The notes below the pieces were generated by a model. It was not told the DNA's origin, did not search any database, and saw nothing but the letters and a program-made list of their open reading frames with translations. DNA of 37,437 nt from Methanoculleus sp. (lineage in GTDB: Archaea > Halobacteriota > Methanomicrobia > Methanomicrobiales > Methanoculleaceae), in assembly GCF_030019085.1 (NCBI RefSeq), contig NZ_JASEFJ010000018.1, forward strand, positions 1 to 37,437, given 5' to 3'. The translations under genes were made by a program, and so were the position numbers. Shown here piece by piece: positions 23,991-32,669 of the stretch. Position 1 is the first letter of the stretch. Each line of letters opens with the position of its first letter.

Positions 23991-25891
23991 AGCGCCACCC
24001 CTGCAAGGATCCACGAGACTATTATCAACGCTGTGCAGACCGCCAATCCCGGACGGAAGAGTTTTGCTTCCCCGAAGTAGTCGTTAAGGTAATAGTTCCT
24101 GGTCTGCGCCTCCCGGGTGATGCCAAGAGATCCCACAAACTGGCGACCTGGCGTCGCCGGTCTCCCGCCCATGTAAGCGGGCAGGTGTTTTGCGCTCCTC
24201 TTGAAGAGCATGAATGAGACCGGTAACACGAGAAGCAGGGCCATCATCAGGATCATTATCGCGACGTTCGCCTGCGCCATGCGCGCTGTAACCCCATATA
24301 TGGCAAGAACGTATGGTTCAACCAGCAGAGAGGATACCAGCGGGAATAGGAGGGTGGCCGCTACCACGAGACCCGTGAGGAGGTATAGGGGGGCCCAGGG
24401 CTCCTCCAGGATACCTTTCTCCACACGCTCCCGCTCCCGGGTGACCGCAACCAGTTTGCCCATCCACTTCGCCCAGAAAAAGACCGTTACAGCGCTCCCG
24501 TAGGCCAGGATTGCTATGAAGATCAGCCCGAATGGGGCCTGAACAAATGCCTCGATCGCAGCCCATTTCGAGATCAGCATCCCGAAGGGCGCAAGGAACA
24601 TCCCGGCCATCCCGATGAACATCATCACGGCCATACGAGGCATCCGGACGATCAGACCCTCCATATCCTCGATATCCCTGCTACCGATCCTGTGCTCGAT
24701 CATTCCAGTCCCAAGGAAGAGGAGCGCCTTCGCGATGGCATGGAATAGGATCAGGAGTATCGCGGCCCATACAAGCATGTAGGTTCCAACACCCGCACAT
24801 GCGGCTATAAGGCCGAGGTTTGCGATCGTCGAGTAGGCGAGAACCCGTTTCGCGTTGCTCTGCGATATCGCGATCGCAGACGCAAGAACGAATGTCAGGC
24901 CGCCTACGAGCCCTATGGAGAACCCAGTAAGCGTCCCTGCAAAGACCGGTGCGAACCTGACCAGTATGTATACACCAGCCTTGACCATGGTGCTCGAGTG
25001 GAGGAGGGCCGAGACCGGGGTCGGGGCCACCATCGCTCCGAGGAGCCAGGAGGAAAACGGCATCAATGCAGCCTTTGTGATCCCGGCAAACCCGATCAGC
25101 GCCGCCGGAAGCAGGATAACGGCAGCATCGCCTGATGAGAGCACCCCCGCAAGGTCGATACCCCCGCTCAAAGGTGCGGTGGCGGCAAGGATGATGAGCG
25201 CCGCAACGAACGCGACCCCACCGAGCAGGTTCATCACCAGCGCCAGGAACGCGTTCTTCGTTGCCTCCTCAGTCTCCGCGTAACCGATCAGCAGGAACGA
25301 CGTGATCGTTGTGATCTCCCAGAAGAATAGGACCCACATCAGGTTGTTGGAGAAGACCAGGCCAAACATCGCAGCCAGGAAGATGAAGATAACAAAGAAG
25401 AACGTCCTCTGCCGGTCACGCACCTCGGGATGGTGATGATGGTAGGTCTCCATGTACCTGACCGAGTAGACGGCTATGAGGCTCCCGATGATCCCGATGA
25501 TCAGGGCCATGATGATGGAGAACTGATCGATGAAGAGGTTGTTCTCAACATGGAGGCTCCCCGAATACGTCGTTTCAAGATATACCAGCAGAGCCGCCTG
25601 GACAACGGCCAGCGCGATTGCCAGGTAGTTCTTGAACTTTACACCCATGTAGATGATGAAGAGCGCAAGCCCCATCTCAATGACCAGCATGAGCGGGTCG
25701 ACCGTCCCTGAGGGCACGGCAAAGTAGACCGCGCCCGCAAACACATACCGCACAAGCAGGTATATCGACACCCCGCCGATAGCAAGAGCCGAGAGGATGA
25801 CCACCACGTAGCGCAATGCCGTCCGTTTCACGAACAACAAAAGACATGCGATGATGATGGGAAATAATATCAGGAAGAGCAGCGTCTGCAC
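23987..25891 (-). CDS. echA: Ech hydrogenase ion-translocating subunit
   Basis: 634 residues with about sixteen membrane helices, homologous to the NuoL/MrpA-type antiporter subunits. The conserved region runs through WVLFFWEITTITSFLLIGY, the ALMPFSSWLLGAM segment with its Lys, and HSSTMVKAGVYILVR. A long amphipathic C-terminal part precedes the last helix. It carries the proton or sodium path that couples ferredoxin reduction by H2 to the membrane gradient. GTG 25891 is preferred over the TTG at 25906 because GAGG sits seven bases upstream. First gene of the operon; an AT-rich TTAATTATG about 45 bases further upstream may be its TATA box. Confidence 0.93.
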   Translation of the reverse strand: MQTLLFLILFPIIIACLLLFVKRTALRYVVVILSALAIGGVSIYLLVRYVFAGAVYFAVPSGTVDPLMLVIEMGLALFIIYMGVKFKNYLAIALAVVQAALLVYLETTYSGSLHVENNLFIDQFSIIMALIIGIIGSLIAVYSVRYMETYHHHHPEVRDRQRTFFFVIFIFLAAMFGLVFSNNLMWVLFFWEITTITSFLLIGYAETEEATKNAFLALVMNLLGGVAFVAALIILAATAPLSGGIDLAGVLSSGDAAVILLPAALIGFAGITKAALMPFSSWLLGAMVAPTPVSALLHSSTMVKAGVYILVRFAPVFAGTLTGFSIGLVGGLTFVLASAIAISQSNAKRVLAYSTIANLGLIAACAGVGTYMLVWAAILLILFHAIAKALLFLGTGMIEHRIGSRDIEDMEGLIVRMPRMAVMMFIGMAGMFLAPFGMLISKWAAIEAFVQAPFGLIFIAILAYGSAVTVFFWAKWMGKLVAVTRERERVEKGILEEPWAPLYLLTGLVVAATLLFPLVSSLLVEPYVLAIYGVTARMAQANVAIMILMMALLLVLPVSFMLFKRSAKHLPAYMGGRPATPGRQFVGSLGITREAQTRNYYLNDYFGEAKLFRPGLAVCTALIIVSWILAGVAL

Positions 25892-26071
25892 TATTGTCCC
25901 TCGCAAAGGAAATATGCTCCACTTACATAATTAATCATTCCAAATTGACATGAGGAGGAATCCACACTCCGGGATCGATCTTTTGTGTATACCGTGTATA
26001 ACTGGGCAGTGGCTGGCGGCCGGAAGAGCAGCAAGGGAGGAGGGTTTGCCACACGCCACTCAGCCGGGATC

Positions 26072-27253
26072 TCAGCCAAGGAAATAGGCAATAAACCTTC
26101 CAGCAGGACCCCTTGTGAGGACGATGGCGTGTTCGGTGCACATCTCGTGACAGCAGTAGCAGCGGATGCACCGTGCAAGGTCGATCGACGCTCTGCCTTC
26201 TGTGACGGTTACCGCATGCACCGGGCAGATCCGCTCGCACTTCCGACAACCGATACACGCCCCGGTGATCACACCGGGCCTGGGTGCATAGACTCTTCCG
26301 AACCGCTGTAGGAGAGATAGCGAAACCCGCCGCACGACGCCACTCCTGGCACCAGTATGTGTAGAGGGTTTCCGGAAGTCGGGAACGGCGAGTGTGGCAG
26401 GGTCATCGCCGACCGTCCGGACATCTGCAGGGTCGAAGAGGCCACGTTCGGCTGCGCTTACTATGTACCCGATCTCAAGGGGCTCGATCCCAATAAGTCG
26501 CGCAAGAACAGTGTCCACGGCTGCGTAGTTGCTCCCGGCAAGGATCGCCGCGATCTTTCGGGGGTTTCCCGCCTGGGGACCGTCTCCTTCCATCCCGATG
26601 ACAGCGTCCACAACCTGAAGCCGTGGTTTCATGCACTCGTTGAGGTCGACAAGCATCTCCCCGAAGCTCCTCTCATCCCGAAACCTGGAGTGAAAAACAG
26701 GTTTTTCTAGACCCGGGACTATTCCAAATAGGTTTTTTGTGGCGCCGGTCATCTTCGTCCACATATGAGTTTTGGCTTTTGAGACGACCACGATTCCATC
26801 GGCCTCCACGGCGGGGGTGATGATGGAGAACTGTTTCGTCACGGTCCCTTCTGGAAAGGAGACGACGCTCGAACCGGTATCGTAGTTAAGGGCGGCGCCG
26901 GTCTCTTCCGCCACGGCCAGGTAGCCGGCACGGGCGTAAGCACGTCGGAGGTTTGCCTCGCTGTAGATCACCCCACCACCAGGGCTGTCCCCTATGAGAA
27001 CCCGGCAACCGTGCTCCACGAGGAGACGGGCGAGAGCGGCGACAACCGCCGGGTGGGTGGTGACGCATCGCCCAGGTTCAAGACCCTGGAGGAGGTTTGG
27101 CTTGAGGAGGATCCTCTCCCCGGAGGAGACAAAAGATCCGATGCCACCGAGAAGGTCGATTGCACGCCTGGCGGCCGCATCGACCCCGGACTGGCTGTAA
27201 CCCTCGCACCTGACAACCGCAACTCTCAGGTCCATTCCTGGCGGCTGAAGCAT
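26072..27253 (-). CDS. DUF362 protein with C-terminal ferredoxin domain
   Basis: 393 residues. The N-terminal 300 residues are the DUF362 domain, with ILLKPNLL, RLLVEHGCRVLIGDSPGGG, IVVVSKAKTHMWTKMTGATKN and LAGSNYAAVDTVLARLIG. The C-terminal 70 residues hold two [4Fe-4S] motifs: CIGCRKCERICP and CIRCYCCHEMCT. DUF362 proteins are thought to serve in electron transfer or Fe-S chemistry, but no activity is established. ATG 27253 follows a GAGGAG ribosome site and lies five bases after the RNase III stop, so the two are cotranscribed. Confidence 0.88.
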   Translation of the reverse strand: MLQPPGMDLRVAVVRCEGYSQSGVDAAARRAIDLLGGIGSFVSSGERILLKPNLLQGLEPGRCVTTHPAVVAALARLLVEHGCRVLIGDSPGGGVIYSEANLRRAYARAGYLAVAEETGAALNYDTGSSVVSFPEGTVTKQFSIITPAVEADGIVVVSKAKTHMWTKMTGATKNLFGIVPGLEKPVFHSRFRDERSFGEMLVDLNECMKPRLQVVDAVIGMEGDGPQAGNPRKIAAILAGSNYAAVDTVLARLIGIEPLEIGYIVSAAERGLFDPADVRTVGDDPATLAVPDFRKPSTHTGARSGVVRRVSLSLLQRFGRVYAPRPGVITGACIGCRKCERICPVHAVTVTEGRASIDLARCIRCYCCHEMCTEHAIVLTRGPAGRFIAYFLG

Positions 27254-27258
27254 TCTCA

Positions 27259-27963
27259 CTACTCCTCGAAGCGGGAGAGAGCCTCTTTTGCCGCGGTCAT
27301 GGCCGCAGCCTGCTTCGTCCGGGCCCTCCCTTCTCCATAGGGGGTCCCACCGACGCTCACGCGTGCAACCCAGGTCGGGCAGTTCCCCGGACCGGTCTGG
27401 TGGAAGGTATACTCGAGGTCGCCCAGGCTCTCCCTTGAGACGTGTTCCTGGAGCCTTCCGCGGTAGTTCCGGTCTGTGTCGCAATCCGCTATCTCATCTT
27501 CAAAGATTGCGAGCACCACGTTCCTGGCCAGATCGAGGCCCCGGTCAAGGTATATCGCACCGATCAGCGCCTCGAAAGCGTCGGCGATGATCGAGTCCGT
27601 CAACGCCTGTCCCCGCCGTCTGACAACGCGGTCGATACCGAGCCCCTGCAACCGCACAATCTCGGCAAGTTTCGTGTTCCGGGTCACCTGGAGCCTCCGG
27701 TTCATCTCGCCCGGCGGGATTTCGTAGCCGGTGTAGAGGTGTTCGGCGATGATGAAGTCGAGGATGTAGTTCCCGAGAAACTCAAGCCTCTCGTTGTCCT
27801 CAGCCACCGCTGCGGGATACTCACCCCCGTTCGTATACGACCGGTGGGTCAGAGCCCTATCGTAGATGGCGATGGTATTGTCGTCGATTCCGGTGATCTC
27901 AAAAGGAGGGCGGGCGAGAAGTGCACGTAGTTCCTCTACACGATCGCGGCCTGGAGGGTCCAT
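27259..27963 (-). CDS. rnc: Ribonuclease III
   Basis: About 234 residues from ATG 27963. The N-terminal endonuclease domain (about 8-150) carries the signature NERLEFLG (57-64) and IIADAFEALIGAIYLD (125-140), followed by a C-terminal double-stranded RNA-binding domain (about 160-234, NYRGRLQEHV to AAAMTAAKEAL). By alignment with E. coli, E58, E61, D128 and E131 are kept, but the residue matching D45 is Asn (N65, codon AAC at 27769-27771). RNase III is uncommon in archaea. The frame is open upstream to 28179 without a convincing ribosome site, so the start is uncertain. The gene is cotranscribed with the DUF362 gene. Confidence 0.85.
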   Translation of the reverse strand: MDPPGRDRVEELRALLARPPFEITGIDDNTIAIYDRALTHRSYTNGGEYPAAVAEDNERLEFLGNYILDFIIAEHLYTGYEIPPGEMNRRLQVTRNTKLAEIVRLQGLGIDRVVRRRGQALTDSIIADAFEALIGAIYLDRGLDLARNVVLAIFEDEIADCDTDRNYRGRLQEHVSRESLGDLEYTFHQTGPGNCPTWVARVSVGGTPYGEGRARTKQAAAMTAAKEALSRFEE

Positions 27964-28158
27964 ACGACGGTGGCGCGTTCGCCAGAAAAGACCGCTGATA
28001 CGAGATCCAGGCCAGGTGATGGAGAGTTTCATGGTCATCGATTGCAGAGCGCAATCCCGCTCTTCCATAGAATGGCTTTCGTTCAGCTGGATAAACCTTT
28101 GCCGGGGACCTGCTGGCCGGGAAACTTTTTCTCTCTCGCCGGATAGATCCTGCATCTG

Positions 28159-28908
28159 ATGCAGTCGGCAGGCAGACACGTCTACCTGGACATAGAGTTC
28201 GGTTACGTATATGGCACCTCAAGGGAGGTGATGATGCCGATCGAGATCGGTGCGGTCGTGCACCGACCCGAGGGCGAGAGTCTTAATTACGCGGCAGAGC
28301 AGTTCCGCTACGATCTCGAGGTCGAGATCTGGAAGAAAGTGACCGACTCCTGTGGCAGAACGGCCGGTGTCGAGACGACCGTCGCAAACCTGAGTCGAGG
28401 TGAGTGCGGGATGCCATACGACCACTCCTACCGACTCCCGGACGAAGAGGCTGCAAAGGCGCAGGAGACGGCGGAGATGGCGTTCACTGACCTGAGGTCA
28501 TTCCTGGAATCGATCGTCTCAGAGGAGGACAGCACAGCAATCATCGTCTTCGCGGCGAGTATGGAGAGACGGGCCTTCCGCGCCGCGGGGTTCTCCCCTG
28601 ACGGGTGTGCGTTTGTCGACCTGCAGCGGGAGATCCGTCGGGGTTTGAAGATGAAACAGGTCCTATCCCTGGACCGTCTGGCCAGCCTTATCGAGTTCTC
28701 GGTCGACGGTAGCACCATCTCCTCAGCCCATTTCCAGTATCCCGTCCCGCAGGGATATCGCAACCACTTCGGTGCCCACCGTGGACTGGGCGACGCCGCC
28801 CGGACTTTCCTGGTCGCACGCGAGTTCCAGGAGCATCTGCCGTATCTAAAAGAGCGCATCAGAAAGATGCTGGAGACATGCGGTGGAGATGGTGAGGAGG
28901 GTGGATAA
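28159..28908 (+). CDS. Divergent DEDDh-like exonuclease
   Basis: 249 residues. An ExoI-type DxE motif near the start (VYLDIEFG, D11 and E13), a weak ExoII-like stretch IIVFAASMERRAF (E126 where Asp is usual) and a late HRGLGDAAR (H207, D212) match the order and spacing of DnaQ-like 3'-5' exonucleases. The region between residues 25 and 110 is an insertion I do not recognise. It is transcribed divergently from the RNase III gene; the two start codons are about 195 bases apart. Its stop is 10 bases from the convergent moeA end. Nuclease activity is inferred from motifs only. Confidence 0.6.
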   Translation: MQSAGRHVYLDIEFGYVYGTSREVMMPIEIGAVVHRPEGESLNYAAEQFRYDLEVEIWKKVTDSCGRTAGVETTVANLSRGECGMPYDHSYRLPDEEAAKAQETAEMAFTDLRSFLESIVSEEDSTAIIVFAASMERRAFRAAGFSPDGCAFVDLQREIRRGLKMKQVLSLDRLASLIEFSVDGSTISSAHFQYPVPQGYRNHFGAHRGLGDAARTFLVAREFQEHLPYLKERIRKMLETCGGDGEEGG

Positions 28909-28918
28909 ACTGGTGCTA

Positions 28919-30100
28919 TCACCGGTATTCAGTCGGGCCGGTCAGTTCCACCTCGACCATCGTGCCTTCGGGGATTAACCCGGCGCTACCTGCGGGGATA
29001 TGCAGAAAGGCGTTTGCACGCACCAACGCCATCTGTGTTCGAGAGCCGCGAGGTATGGGCGTGGCGACGTAGTGATCGACGTTCCACGAGACTCTGAGGA
29101 GAACAAACTCATCGTAGCCTGGGTCTGCCGTGACCATCTCCGCAAGTCGGGCGCTGAGACGCGCTGGGGGGCGTGGAGACAGACCCCGGGCCGCGAGGAG
29201 GGGGAGGGCAAGTTCCCGTGTGGCTGTAAGGGCAGCGATAGGGTAGCCAGGGATGCCGATGACCGGTTTACCGTCGATCCTGCCGACGATCGCCGGTTTT
29301 CCGGGCTTCATTGCGATCCCGTGGACAAGCACCTCTCCAAGGTCACCTATGATCTCTGCAGTGAAGTCGCGGGTGCCTGCCGATGACCCTGCGGAGACCA
29401 GGAGGAGGTCATTTTCACGGATGCCGCGCTCGATGGCCTCCCGGAGAAGCCCTGGATCGTCAGCGACTATCCCGTAACGGGTGCAGGTTGCCCCGGCCTC
29501 GCCAAGAATCGCCGCCGCAACTGCGGTGTTGCTCTCGATGACTCCACCGGGACCAGGAACCTCACCAGCCGGAACCACCTCGCTCCCCGTCGGGATGAGT
29601 CCGACCCTGACCTCCAGCACATCCACTTCGGTGACCCCACAGGATAGGAGGACGCCAATGTCGCAGGGACGTATCCTGTGCCCTGCCGGGAGGATCAGGT
29701 CGCCCTGTCGGACCTCGACTCCCATAGGATGGATATGTTCACCGGGGAGCACCGATCTCATCGTGCACCATCCTCCTTCCTCTGCTATGACGTCTTCGAT
29801 CATGACGACTGCGTCGTAGCCTTGCGGGATCGCGTTTCCCGTATTCACCCTTTGAGGGTCCGGAAGTCTCACCGGGTTTCTCGCGCTTGCACCGAGAGTA
29901 TCATGGCTTTTGACGGCAAAACCGTCTCTTGCGGCAATATCCGTTGCCGGAACCGTCAGTGGTGAGTAAACCCGGGCTGCCGTTATCCGTCCGGCAGCAT
30001 CGGCGACCGGCAGATGGATGCTCCGAGCGGGGGCCTGGAAAGCCGAGCGTAACAACCCCTGCACATCAGATAGCCGGACGGGATTAAGGCGCCCCCTCAC
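28919..30100 (-). CDS. moeA: Molybdopterin molybdenumtransferase
   Basis: 393 residues, standard for MoeA. Visible hallmarks: IAARDGFAVK in the N-terminal region, QGYDAVVMIEDV, the MPT-binding core LLLVSAGSSAGTRDFT, MKPGKPAIVG and GIPGYPIAAL, and a C-terminal domain IV. It inserts molybdate or tungstate into the adenylylated pterin to make the cofactor of Fwd. It begins with GTG 30100, preceded by GGGGA, and follows fwdC by 45 bases on the same strand. Being in the fwd operon implies coordinated supply of cofactor and enzyme. Confidence 0.93.
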   Translation of the reverse strand: MRGRLNPVRLSDVQGLLRSAFQAPARSIHLPVADAAGRITAARVYSPLTVPATDIAARDGFAVKSHDTLGASARNPVRLPDPQRVNTGNAIPQGYDAVVMIEDVIAEEGGWCTMRSVLPGEHIHPMGVEVRQGDLILPAGHRIRPCDIGVLLSCGVTEVDVLEVRVGLIPTGSEVVPAGEVPGPGGVIESNTAVAAAILGEAGATCTRYGIVADDPGLLREAIERGIRENDLLLVSAGSSAGTRDFTAEIIGDLGEVLVHGIAMKPGKPAIVGRIDGKPVIGIPGYPIAALTATRELALPLLAARGLSPRPPARLSARLAEMVTADPGYDEFVLLRVSWNVDHYVATPIPRGSRTQMALVRANAFLHIPAGSAGLIPEGTMVEVELTGPTEYR

Positions 30101-30145
30101 AGAATCATTCCCCTTAGATACTGATGCCAGGGAAAGAAAAAAAGT

Positions 30146-30946
30146 TTAGATCCTGGTATAGATGTTCCCATACACAGGCTTGCCCTTGGAGACAGGGTGG
30201 CGCTCGCCGAGATCCCCAATGTAATGGATGAAACGGGCCTTCACACCGTCGACCTCCTGTTCGACCTCACCCACCTGTTTGAATCCCGGAAGCGGGTTCT
30301 CGATCTGTCCAAAGACGTAGATATCGCCTTTCACCATCTGCCCGCCAACCCGGCCTTTGGCATTCCCCTTGATGATGACGGTACCGCCTTCGGCATGGGT
30401 GGAGACGTGGATATCTGCATCGCCGCCGATGATGATTGTCCCGCCGTTCATAAACGTCGCCGTATCGTTCCCGGCACTGCCAGCGACACGGATCAACCCA
30501 CCCTGCATACCGCGCCACTCACCGCGGGGGGATGAGCCAAGGTGGTGCCCGGCCTTGCCGTCGATTATGAGTTCTCCGCCTTCCATGGCAAGGCCGCAGA
30601 AAGAGTCGACGTTCCCTTTGACGTGGATCTTCCCGCCTTTCATCCAGCCACCGATGTACATGTCAGCATCGCCTTCGATGACAATCTCACCGGCTGTCAT
30701 CTGCTGACCGACTCTCTTGAGGCGGGAGCAGTCTCCACGGAGGATGATCCTCGTCTCGGCCGCCGTTGCGCCACCGTTGCCCTCAACGGTGAAGTATTTA
30801 CCGAGTGGGCTCTTCAACTTACCCTCCCAGACGTCAATGGCGGCTATCTCGGCCGCAGTCTTGCCTGCAAAGGCGTCCGGGGTGATATTCTGCCCCTCGA
30901 GATAAAGTTCGGGGGGGTTGGTCATGGTGAGGGTTACTGTCTTCAT
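30146..30946 (-). CDS. fwdC: Formylmethanofuran dehydrogenase subunit C
   Basis: 266 residues. A right-handed beta-helix with repeats of the form G-x-x-x-x-G-x-x-x, seen as MYIGGWMKGGKIHVKG, AMEGGELIIDGKAG and FMNGGTIIIGGDAD. The domain resembles the C-terminal domain of glutamate synthase large subunits. It scaffolds the complex with subunits A, B and D. ATG 30946 is chosen because GAGGTG lies nine bases upstream; two earlier start codons lack spacing for it. It lies 13 bases after the fwdA stop. Confidence 0.95.
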   Translation of the reverse strand: MKTVTLTMTNPPELYLEGQNITPDAFAGKTAAEIAAIDVWEGKLKSPLGKYFTVEGNGGATAAETRIILRGDCSRLKRVGQQMTAGEIVIEGDADMYIGGWMKGGKIHVKGNVDSFCGLAMEGGELIIDGKAGHHLGSSPRGEWRGMQGGLIRVAGSAGNDTATFMNGGTIIIGGDADIHVSTHAEGGTVIIKGNAKGRVGGQMVKGDIYVFGQIENPLPGFKQVGEVEQEVDGVKARFIHYIGDLGERHPVSKGKPVYGNIYTRI

Positions 30947-30959
30947 GCTTCTCATCACC

Positions 30960-32666
30960 TCATTGTGTTGTATCGACCTCGATCACCCGCGGGTTGAAGA
31001 GGTGCTCCTCGAAGAGCGAGTAGTTGCCAAGGTTCACGCTGTAGTAGCGGAGGAAATGCTCGTAGATGTCTCTCTGCACCTGTGCATTCTCGGGTACCTT
31101 CACGTCGACCCAGACTGTCCGTTTTGGTGGCTCCGTGAGAACCTCTCCGTCCCTGACGGTCACAACGCCGTCTTTCAACAGGCAGGCGCAGCGGGAGAGG
31201 GCCTTCTCAATCTCCTCGGGGTTCTCAGGCATATTCTCGGGGTTGAGGGCGTAGATGGCGATATCGGCATCCATGCCGGGTGCAAGCCCGCCGTAGGTGT
31301 TGCTGATGCCGAGCGCCTTTGCCGGCCCCGCACGGGTCATCTGCGCGATCTCGTAGAGATCGAGTTCACGGTCGATGCCATCGATTGAGGTGGCGTCGAT
31401 CGTCCTCTCAAGCCACTTGAACGTCTTCATGGTCGCATCACGTGCCGCCCTGCTCATCAGCCAGGTGATGACCCGCGGGTAGCGGATGAACGGCCCGGCG
31501 TTCGGGTGATCCGTGGAGACGAACGTCCGCATCAGGTCCTTCGAGAGGAGAGCAAGCTCAAGGCCCACCGCCCACTGGATGGTACAGACCTTGACCTTCG
31601 GGCTGTATATGTAGGGAACGACACCCGCAGCTGTCTCGAGTTCAACATCGGTGTTTGCCCACTTCAGGTTGTTTAAGGCCCGCAGGTGGTGCTCAAACGG
31701 CCCATCTGCGGTCATGGTGGTGGTCTCGTCGAGGGTCACCTGACCGATGTCGATGGTGATGTTGTCGTGGGAGTTCACGTAGTCGATGACATCTGGAGCG
31801 CGGGACTCAAAGTTCCCCCACGAATCACCGCCGTAGGAGTGGAACTGTAGATGCGTGGCGTGCAGTACCTGTTCACGTCCAAAGTTGTTCTTCGGCGTGT
31901 ATCCCTCCGCGAGCTTGAGCGAGTCGAGCGTGTCGGTATAGTTGCCCGGGTTGCCAAGGTTGTTGCAGTGCAGGTGCACCGAGTGAGGGAGACCGAGGTG
32001 CTCGTTTGTCTCGATGAGACCCGCTATGATCTCTGCGGGGGTGATCTCGAAGTAAGGAACCGGGTCGTGGACGTTCTCACAGTTCAACCCCCATCCCCAT
32101 GCCTCGGTTCCACCGGGGTTGACCACCTTGATTGCAAATCCGCGGGTTGCACGGAGTAGCCAGGCAGTATACGCTGCGTTGTTCTCGATCTCATGGTTTT
32201 TGAGGTATTCAAGGGTAAACCAGTTGTTACCGAAGACCGGCATCGCGGCGTTGTCGATGATCGGAGTGTCCCGGATCTCCTCGTGGACATGCGGTGAGTG
32301 GAGGGGAGGCATCGCCGCCTCGTTGACAAAGACGTAGCCCATCCGTGCGTAGTCGTAACCGGCCTTGAAAGTGGAGGGAACGGAGAAACCCATCTCCATG
32401 CGGTTGCAACGTTTCAATGGACTCTTGAAGAGTTTGTCCTCCGGGCGGAAGAGTCGGCCAACGTTCACCTTGGGCCCCACCACGTGGGAGTGGATGTCAA
32501 TACCGCCTGCCATCACGGTCATACCGGATGCATCGATCGTCTCAGGATGCTGAAGGGCACTTGTCTCCACTATCCTCCCGTCCTTGACCGCAATATCCAT
32601 GCGGTCGCCCCGGATCCCCTGAAGGGGATCGAAGACAAAGCCGTTCTTGATCAGGAGTTCGCTCAT
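30960..32666 (-). CDS. fwdA: Formylmethanofuran dehydrogenase subunit A
   Basis: 568 residues, amidohydrolase fold with a dinuclear metal site. The N-terminal metal pair is in GGIDIHSHV (H59, H61); later ligands are in HSVHLHCNNLG, LHATHLQFHSYGG and FVSTDHPNAG. It condenses formate made in FwdB with methanofuran to give formylmethanofuran, the first carbon intermediate of CO2 reduction. Its ATG is three bases after the fwdB stop. Full length, no defect. Confidence 0.96.
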   Translation of the reverse strand: MSELLIKNGFVFDPLQGIRGDRMDIAVKDGRIVETSALQHPETIDASGMTVMAGGIDIHSHVVGPKVNVGRLFRPEDKLFKSPLKRCNRMEMGFSVPSTFKAGYDYARMGYVFVNEAAMPPLHSPHVHEEIRDTPIIDNAAMPVFGNNWFTLEYLKNHEIENNAAYTAWLLRATRGFAIKVVNPGGTEAWGWGLNCENVHDPVPYFEITPAEIIAGLIETNEHLGLPHSVHLHCNNLGNPGNYTDTLDSLKLAEGYTPKNNFGREQVLHATHLQFHSYGGDSWGNFESRAPDVIDYVNSHDNITIDIGQVTLDETTTMTADGPFEHHLRALNNLKWANTDVELETAAGVVPYIYSPKVKVCTIQWAVGLELALLSKDLMRTFVSTDHPNAGPFIRYPRVITWLMSRAARDATMKTFKWLERTIDATSIDGIDRELDLYEIAQMTRAGPAKALGISNTYGGLAPGMDADIAIYALNPENMPENPEEIEKALSRCACLLKDGVVTVRDGEVLTEPPKRTVWVDVKVPENAQVQRDIYEHFLRYYSVNLGNYSLFEEHLFNPRVIEVDTTQ

Positions 32667-32669
32667 GCC

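Noticed and set aside
27254-27484. N-terminal extension of the DUF362 protein
   Set aside because: It overlaps the RNase III coding region and reads as low-quality sequence; a strong ribosome site marks ATG 27253.
27964-28179. N-terminal extension of RNase III
   Set aside because: No ribosome site, unlike the family's N-terminus, and it would overlap the start of the divergent gene.
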